A stretch of 64,000 nt of DNA, taken from Macrolepiota albuminosa (Eukaryota; Basidiomycota; Agaricomycetes; Agaricales; Agaricaceae). Made by a program: the position numbers and the translations under genes. The notes under the pieces were generated by a model that did not search any database, had not been told where the DNA came from, and saw nothing but the letters and a program-made list of their open reading frames with translations. Positions 57,201 through 64,000 of the stretch are shown piece by piece (the first letter of the stretch is position 1; each line of letters starts with the position of its first letter). The stretch covers positions 248,001 through 312,000 of the forward strand of contig JAMWFC010000113.1 of assembly GCA_027475525.1 (NCBI GenBank), given 5' to 3'.

Positions 57201-58096
57201 TGTAAGCTGGCTGATTTATTTCTGACAGCATCATGCTTTCAATCTCTTTAAAGGCACTTGACGCTTTGTGAGTGACATGAGATGAACTACTTTGCACGAT
57301 TATTGCTTACCTTGTCAGTTTCTTCATGGGGTCTTTCAATACATCAGCAACGCGCGTATCGAGTACTGATATTTCTTCCTGAATAGCGATTAAAATGTCG
57401 GCACAACGTTCGGTTAGACGAAGACATTCCACTCGGTTAGTCTGAACAAAGGGTTCATTATCATGGCTCATCAAGAACCAAGGACACACTCACTTCAACT
57501 TTCTCAAGGGCATCCCATATTCCTAACAGCACTCTAGCTGCACCTTCTAGCCCAGGGATTGGAGAAAGTTTCAACAGCTCCGCTCCATTCACGAGGACTT
57601 CGTGTGCTATATCGCCTTTAAGTTCAGAAAATACAGGACGTACCGCGCTTACAACCCGCTTTTCGTTCATCAGCTTCATTCAACCTGAGGATAGATCAAC
57701 CAAACGTACCGTACGAGTGTTTTGATATTGCTTTTCTTCTTCTAGCGAGGCTGCATTCTTCCTTGGAGAATCTTTCCACGGCAGTATGTTATCGAAAACC
57801 AAGGGAGAAGGTAATCTTTTTGGCGTGGAGCGCTTGGAGTTCGTCAATGAGTCCGAGCTACGTTCCGCGGACGGATCGCGGGAACGAGAAAGGCCATTCC
57901 ACAATTTACTGGGATGACCAGGAGATACCGCTGACTTTTGAATACGCGGGCTTGACTGTATTGAAGACGGATTGCTCCCTGATTCGCTTCCCGTTTCTCG
58001 AAGAGGCGGTGGAACGGAAGATCCAGTGGCGTTCGACAACAAGTTCGTTGGAAACGAGGAGGAGTGGGTGTGGAAAGGTCGACGGGGAGAAGTCAT
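54248..58096 (-). CDS. MLKL-like bundle plus protein kinase, copy B
   Basis: The paralogue of the 44259-48162 gene within the segmental duplication, with the same architecture: Ser/Pro-rich N-terminus (MTSPRRPFHTHSS), MLKL-like helical bundle (SPIPGLEGAARVLLGIWDAL; RYLQRDDVPQKITNCNEKL), TKL-type kinase with HGDLK, and the C-terminal module ending PWGTF...LVARLRF. The 87-codon frame covering the last exon is residue-identical to copy A. Copy B lacks 15 residues (the DRDSIERDIRELKAAYG region) just before the kinase domain. It has a different spot sequence before the last exons (GSVVHVF against GSK), which falls in or near an intron. All kinase motifs seen in copy A are kept, so both may be functional. 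Confidence 0.8.
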
Positions 58097-58651
58097 TTAA
58101 ACCGGCTGTGTCAGAGAAGGAAGCAACCAATGAGATAAATTATCAAGAGGACAAGAACATATTTAAGACTGCGTCGCAGAGACTTCTGTGGGAATAGAAG
58201 ATCATAGATGGTGACCACCTGATCAAGGAAATACTTACTTGGAACAAAGAAATATAATGCAATCAAAGTTATTATCGTGGCGAACATGTGGAGGGGCAAC
58301 GCCTAGTAGCAACGCTCCGTCGAGTCCCGGGTGGTTTATGGAGCAGATCATTGGCAACTGTCGGAACCATCATTTAAATGTCACGCTTGTAAGAACGGAT
58401 GACAGATGGAAGGATGGTCCCGCCCACTGAAGATGAATACTTACAGAAGCACCTCCCCATCACTAGAGGTGAAGGAAACTAGAAGTAATTGTGTGTGCAT
58501 CCCCTTTTGGAGTTGGCCACAATCACGAAAAACTTCGGCAGCAAGCTTAGAATAGTTTTTATAAGCATCCCACTGCCAAGAGTTTCGCGTCACTTACTTG
58601 CCGAGTCAGGTTATCTACTCCAGTTCTCTCTATGCACCTTCTCATCGGATT

Positions 58652-58942
58652 CGCGACTTACTCGGAGCGGCGAATGATACATTTTCGATCGATCATATCG
58701 GTCACGTGAAATTCCATTCGCTTGAAGCTTGAACTGAAGGCTTGATGCAGGGCGCAGCTCACGTCGCTCTACTGCCTCGGCCAGCACCTATGAATCATGG
58801 TCGTAAATGATTGCGTTAGGCGGGCACCACGAAAAGGCTTCAACACACTTCGTTGACAAAAAATGGCTTAATACAGCCGTGTCAGCCACTGCCCGATCAT
58901 TCTATAAATTGTGCTCCCTCCGAGTCCAATCCTACAACCAAC
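58652..58942. other. Intergenic stretch upstream of the second giant-family gene
   Basis: About 290 bases containing TTCTATAAATTGTGCTCC at about 58899, a plausible TATA-type promoter some 40 bases before the start codon at 58943. Confidence 0.45.
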
Positions 58943-61900
58943 ATGTCCAGTACATCGCACTCTCTCTTATCAGCACTCAGAGGCAAAGATTCATTTGGGA
59001 CTGGTTCCCATATCTTTGCTGCCATCCTCACAGCAACCAGCTTTACGTTGCGCGTCGTCCAGAGTTATCTCTCCACGCCGGCTACCAACGTCAAGCACGT
59101 CCCATTACATCCCCCCGCCCCATTTCCATCTCCCGTTTCCCCTACCACCACACGCCCTCTCACTCCTACTCGGTCCTCTGACTTCGTAGATGCAAGGGCG
59201 AACGCTTCCTACACCTTGCTCAGCCTCGTACTCGTCCTAATAACCATCCTCGCCAGTGCTGGTAAGTCTCCTCATAGAATGCGCGTTCTCCTGGGTTCAC
59301 ACGCCCCTCGTTCAAGGCTACACTCTTGCTCGAGCGAAGAGTAAGAGCACTGTCACACCCCACATCACCCCTCAAGAACAAGAGCAAGAACAAGACCCAC
59401 CGCCGGACATTCACCCAAAAGAGGATGAAGGGTCCTCCGATGATACCGAAGATCGCGAAGATTCGAGCGACGAAGAAGGCGAGGACGTCCCGATAGACCC
59501 AGAGGACAACGCAGATGACGAGGGAAATAATGTGCAGGAAAATGGCGACGACAACGGCCACGCCAGCGGCGGCAACCCGGGCGATGACCCAGATGATCCT
59601 TCAGGAAGCTCAAACGTCGAGGATATCCCGCCTCCACAATTCGAACCTGACCCATGGGACGTCCTCGCGCTCGCATTCTTGTATATCTACGTCATCACCT
59701 ACATTGTGCGCCATGGCCTCCACAAGCGTTTTGTACTGAAGGTCGCAAATCGCCTTTTGACCTCCGCCGCCTCCATCAGGACCAAAGCTAGCGAGTTCGT
59801 CGAGCATGCATTGCAGCAAGTTGATGCCAGGTTCTTATGGATCGAGAATGTAGGAATGTCAATGGCAATGGACATCGTGGACGTGGGCTTTCGGAACGGT
59901 ACGCGCGAAATCGAAAACACAACTGTCGTTTTTGCGTCCAAGATGATTATGGATGAACTACGCCAAGTCAGCACCAAGCCCACACTGATTGAAGGTCTCC
60001 TCGTCCTCATCGCCTCTCAACCCTTCCAAATACCTTCTCCTGTCCCTCGTCAAGTCCTCAAGCTTCCCAAAATGATCGTGCCACCCCTGCCTCTACCCGC
60101 TGTCGAAGTCATGGAGCTACCACCCCTGCCTCTGCCCACCATCGAAGAAGTAATGGAACTGCCTCGACCCACCGTCGAAGTCATGGAACTGTCACCCCTG
60201 CCTCTACCCACCGTTGAAGTCATGGAACTACAACCCCTACCTTTACCCACCCTCGAAGAAGTCATGGAACTACCGCCCCTGCCTCTACCCACCGTCGAAG
60301 GCGCAGTCCCGCCCCCAGAACCATCTACCTTCCAGTCCAAGACATCATCCGACGAGATAGAAAGTGATTTCCATGGAGTCGTCGGTTTGGTCACGGTAGC
60401 TTTCCTCGTTCGTCGGGTCATAAAACGACGACGACATAGAAAGGCTGCCACACAGATCAAGCAGCATGAGCCCAAAGTCGAGATTGAAACCGAGACTGAG
60501 AATAGGGACGAAGGCGGGGACAAGGACAAGGACAAGGATGAACGCGAGGACGAAGACAAGGACGAAGGCAAGGACGAGGATTATAGTAGCACTGCCGTTG
60601 GGGAACAGTCGAGTAATGACGTATTCTCCGACTTTTTGGATGCGCACGAAGATCAGGAGAACAACGAAGTCGAGGAGGTTCAAACACACCAGCCCAGCGA
60701 TATATTCGATAATGGCTTCGTCACTGCCCAGGATATTGACGTCGCCACGGACACCACTGAAACAATCCAAGAAGATCGTCCCGTTCCGCCCACGATTACA
60801 GTGTCTCCAAGTTTCAGCGTCCCGAATACACCTGAGCGAGCTGTCACGTATCCCAGCGGTACTCCATCCTTCGTGCGTGTCCTCAGAAGTCCTACTCTAC
60901 GTCAAACGCACACGGAAGGAACGGAATCACGTCCTACCACCCCACCCGCTATTACGATCCTTCTTAGTGCCCCCAACACACCTGAACCAGTCACGGTGTA
61001 TCCCAACGGTACTCCATCCTTTGTCGGTGTACTCACAAGCTCCACTCTCAGGCACACGCGCACGGAGGGAACAGAATCACGTCCTGCCACTCCACCCGCT
61101 ATTACGATCCTTCTTAGTGCCCCAAACACACCTAATGGCGTCGTCACTGCCCAGGATATTGACGTCTCCATGGAAACCACTGAAACCATCCAAGAAAATC
61201 GTCCCATTCCACCCACGATTACAGTGTCTCCAAGTTTCAGCGTCCCGGATACACCTGAGCGAGCTGTCACGTATCCCAGCGGTACTCCATCCTTCGTGCG
61301 TGTACTCACAAGCTCCACTCTCAGGCACACTCGCACAGAGGGAACAGAATCACGTCCTGCCACTCCACCAGCTATTACGATCCTTCTTAGTGCCCCCAAC
61401 ACACCTGAATCAGCCGTGACGTATCCCAGCGGTACTCCATCGTTTGCTGACGTCCTCACTAGCTCTGCCCTCCGTCCGGCTCGCACACAGGAAACCAAAT
61501 CAAAGGCGAAACCTGGTCCATCCTTTACCGACTTAACCTTCCCAGTCCAAGAACCCTCAAACGCCTCATCTTTGGCAGACACCAGCACTCCGTTTACATT
61601 CTCATTCCAAAGTCCACGCCGAAACGGCACCAACAAGGATACCGCATTTATGATGAGTTCGTCCACGCATGGCACTTCTCTCCAGCCCCCGGCGTCCGAC
61701 GAAGTCTCTCTCTCGCTGAGCCCCGTGATTCTTCCCAAGCGCAGGCGGCTCAACGAGGCAGGTAAAGTAGCCATACGCGTCGCCACACCATCCTTCAATG
61801 GCATCACGACCTCAAGCCCCGCGGAACGTCAAAACCGCAGGTGGCTCGCTGATGAAATTGAAGTTGTGACACCGACCCGTAAATGGACACACACATTCGA

Positions 61901-62962
61901 ATCCACACTCAGATCTATGCCTTCGTTGAGTGAAAGCCGTCGTGGCAACACCACATATGATGAACCCGAATCCGAACCCGAATTTGAACCGATGACCGAT
62001 TATGATAAGATGTTCGACACCTCTCCGTCGTTTAACGGGGTCCTTTTTAGTCCTGTAGTGCAGCGTAGCCAAAGGCGGCCAGACGAAGAGACGGAAGAGA
62101 CGTCGTTTGTCGGCAGGAGTTCATTCCCGCATTTCATCCCTGGCCCAAGGGATGGTGTATACGATTTGACTGAGGACGAGGCGGAGGTGGGCGTGGAGGA
62201 GCAAGTACACGAGGACCTGGGTGAAACAGGCATGGACATCGAAGATGAGGATAACGGCGCCGTCCATGACATTGAAACCGAACCTTTTGAACTAAGGCCC
62301 AGACCGACTCCCGCATTTACTAGCATCGGAAAGAACTTCAGATCGGAAGGCGACCAGATCATCCTGGACCAACAGAGTCCTAAACCTATTTCCACGTCCA
62401 TTAACGCTGGAAACAGCTTCATCTCTGAAGGCGACCAAAGTAACATTGATCCGGAGATGATTGCTGAAGGAGCAGCGGAGATGTTGCGCTTACTGCGGGA
62501 GGAGATGAAGAGAGACAGAGAGGAGGCGGCAAGAGAGAAGAAGCGGGCTGGGAAAATGAGAATGCAGGAGAGTCAGGAGAGCAGGAGGGCGCGAGGAGAG
62601 CCGATCAACGGAACGCGACGCAAGTACATTGGCCCACTAGAGGCTTTGAAGCGAGATGCATCAGAAGCAACACCTTTGGCTAGCACCGGTGGTTTTGTGC
62701 AGGATGAGGTACGTCTCCGAACTCCTTCCATAGATATGACCAATTCCTTATTGCATCTTGACAGTTTGGAAGCTCCTTTCTCTCCAAGCACAAGCCATGC
62801 GAAGTGAGTTGGCAATTTTCTAGAGAAAGGACGATTCAAGAGGTGGAAAGAATGAGAGCTCTGGTCATGAAGGCGTATGCATCTGAATGTTATGATGACG
62901 AAGAGATTGACAGGCTGACTTTGCTGCATCTTGGCATCGGGAGTACAGAGAGCGATGGCTAA
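58943..62962 (+). CDS. Membrane-associated repeat protein, paralogue of 30259-38003
   Basis: Three exons (58943-59261, 59317-62708, 62765-62962) give 1302 codons in frame; introns are 55 and 56 nt. The start MSSTSHSLLSALRGKD follows a TATA-like box. Hydrophobic helices at residues about 22-40 and 89-108 and an intron right after the second copy the plan of the gene at 30259. Next come an acidic region (DDTEDREDSSDEEGEDV), a hydrophobic helix (LALAFLYIYVITYIV), a helical region, six Pro-rich units of the PLPLPTVEVMEL type, a further short hydrophobic segment before RRVIKRRRHRK, and four longer repeats (about 46-50 residues, PAITILLSAPNTP). A (T/S)PSFxxV motif recurs at least eight times. The Arg/Glu coiled coil (EEMKRDREEAAREKKR) lies near the end, which is VMKAYASECYDDEEIDRL to stop. 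Function is unknown; a membrane anchor with a long disordered tail is inferred. Confidence 0.75.
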
Positions 62963-63449
62963 GTTTTCTTCCATGGATTCTGGATTGAAGGGTATTATCT
63001 GCCTTTGCGAATTCAGTATTCTAATCGTAGTCTACGAAAGAAGAACTTACGAGTACATCCCAAAGAAAACAAAATCTTTATTTCTTCTACGTTGCTTGAT
63101 TCGAAAGTCATTATTATAAAAGTGTAGATTCAATCTAATAATTGGTCGTGAACAAGGGTAGTCGCGAGAGTAAGTCTGAGGATGCACAAATGATTACCTA
63201 ATTTATCACGTGACGCAGGCACGCCATAAACCCGATCATCGATGACCGAACGGTCACAGCGTAGACTGTGAGTACCCACACCCCTTCCTTGCAGCCGATC
63301 CAACTGTCAACAACAGAGACAGTAAGGGTACCCCAAGGGAGAAATTTCAACACTCAGGGAATCTGTTTCTCCTCGATCTTCTTTGCCTGTACAACTGTTC
63401 CTTGATTCATTGAGTCTTGACTCTCGAGACCTGGTTGATTAAATACAAA
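62963..63449. other. Intergenic stretch
   Basis: Flanks of two plus-strand genes; contains TATCACGTGACGCAGG near 63205 (a CACGTG-type E-box). No gene is recognised. Confidence 0.5.
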
Positions 63450-64000
63450 ATGGATTGTACGAACTGTGAACGAAAGCAACGCCAGTTTTTCTGCGAAAAC
63501 TGCTTGAAGACGCAGTGAGGCTTCGTTGAACTCCGGAGCTTGGACAGAAAGGACTGATCCGACATTGGCGTTAACAGTATAAGGGACTTTCGTAGCCAGA
63601 CGCAACATTTCGCCTCTGATCGCCAGGACCAGGTTCTCAAAGCAACCAGAGCGCTTGCAACGATCGAACCAGCTCGGACACGGCGAGCCATGCTTGCTGA
63701 CTATAAGTCGAGGGTAGATGAGGTGTTGGGGGCGCTGACGCGTCTCAGAAAGGAAAATGACAAGAGTGCATCTTGATAGTCGTGGTCTTATTTCTTTCAA
63801 ACTAACGAAATCTTTTGGCATTCGCAGAACGTGAGAAATTACGAATTCTCAGAGAATCCTTTGCCACCCGGAGACGTAACCTTTCCGCAGCGAATTTACT
63901 CCCACACCCAACACCGGTGAATCATGGTGTACAACGCCAGGCACAAGAACTCAGTGCACTATCGATAACCCTTTCTCGTGCGCGTTCTGGGCTGGTACAA
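63450..64000 (+). CDS. Atg14/UVRAG-like autophagy protein, 5' part
   Basis: Partial gene running off the right edge. Exon 1 (63450-63514) encodes MDCTNCERKQRQFFCENCL, the paired-cysteine start typical of Atg14/Barkor and UVRAG/Vps38 relatives. Introns 63515-63577 and 63766-63827 remove in frame. The second exon continues THIRDFRSQTQHFASDRQDQ and a charged coiled coil with DYKSRVDEVLGALTRL. The third begins KREKLRILRESFATRRRNL. Such proteins are subunits of the class III phosphatidylinositol-3-kinase (Vps34) complex that directs autophagosome formation or endosomal traffic. Which of the two subunit types it is cannot be decided from the N-terminus. A minus-strand open frame over the same bases (63354-63821) is a shadow. 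Confidence 0.8.

Larger units (their letters stand above)
53482..58651. repeat. Segmental duplication, copy B
   Basis: Collinear with 43634-48702. It differs by lacking the 199-bp LTR, carrying its own insertion at 53609-53955, and missing 45 in-frame bases in the kinase gene near 56690. Confidence 0.95.

Noticed and set aside
60050..61807. Minus-strand frames of 173 and 301 codons
   Set aside because: Ser/Arg/Val-rich shadows of the repeat region of the 58943-62962 gene.
63354..63821. Minus-strand 155-codon frame at the right edge
   Set aside because: It overlaps the plus-strand Atg14/UVRAG-like exons, which have the paired-Cys start and consistent splice sites.

Overview
The window looks like a scaffold from a mushroom-forming basidiomycete (Agaricomycetes). 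The evidence is dense short introns (about 45-65 nt, GT-AG), KDZ-type and Ty3/gypsy transposons of the agaric kind, a DUF6534-type seven-helix membrane protein, and kinases with an MLKL-like N-terminal bundle. A 100-N scaffold gap lies at 26391-26490.

Layout. 1-724 is a decayed gag fragment. 725-2256 is GC-rich and non-coding, with one tRNA-like sequence. 2906-16365 is bounded by a perfect 126-bp inverted repeat and holds a KDZ-type DNA transposon: a transposase gene (6605-10473, minus), two further minus-strand genes (4180-6431; 13268-15240, with a zinc-cluster-like Cys motif) and one plus-strand gene (about 10785-13145). Both edges carry clusters of tRNA-derived repeats. 16.4-26.3 kb is a second repeat landscape with plus-strand genes of unknown function and a broken minus-strand Ty3/gypsy element. 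26.5-30.2 kb is largely non-coding with microsatellites.

30259-38003 is a giant gene. My intron model, with one 77-bp artefact removed, gives an open frame of 2501 codons. It encodes an N-terminus with hydrophobic helices followed by about 100 copies of a 16-residue acidic repeat. A likely distant paralogue with the same plan (1302 codons) is at 58943-62962. Between them lie a DUF6534-type gene, an O-methyltransferase, and a 5.1-kb segmental duplication (43634-48702 and 53482-58651). Each duplicate carries an MLKL-like-bundle/protein-kinase gene. The window ends in the 5' part of an Atg14/UVRAG-like gene.

An important caution: twelve tandem duplications with a period of exactly 77 bp (eleven identical, one 76/77) are scattered through the window, ten of them between 1.9 and 15.1 kb. 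They look like uncollapsed assembly-graph overlaps rather than biology. Several artificially break genes: removing them restores frame in the giant gene and in the zinc-cluster gene.
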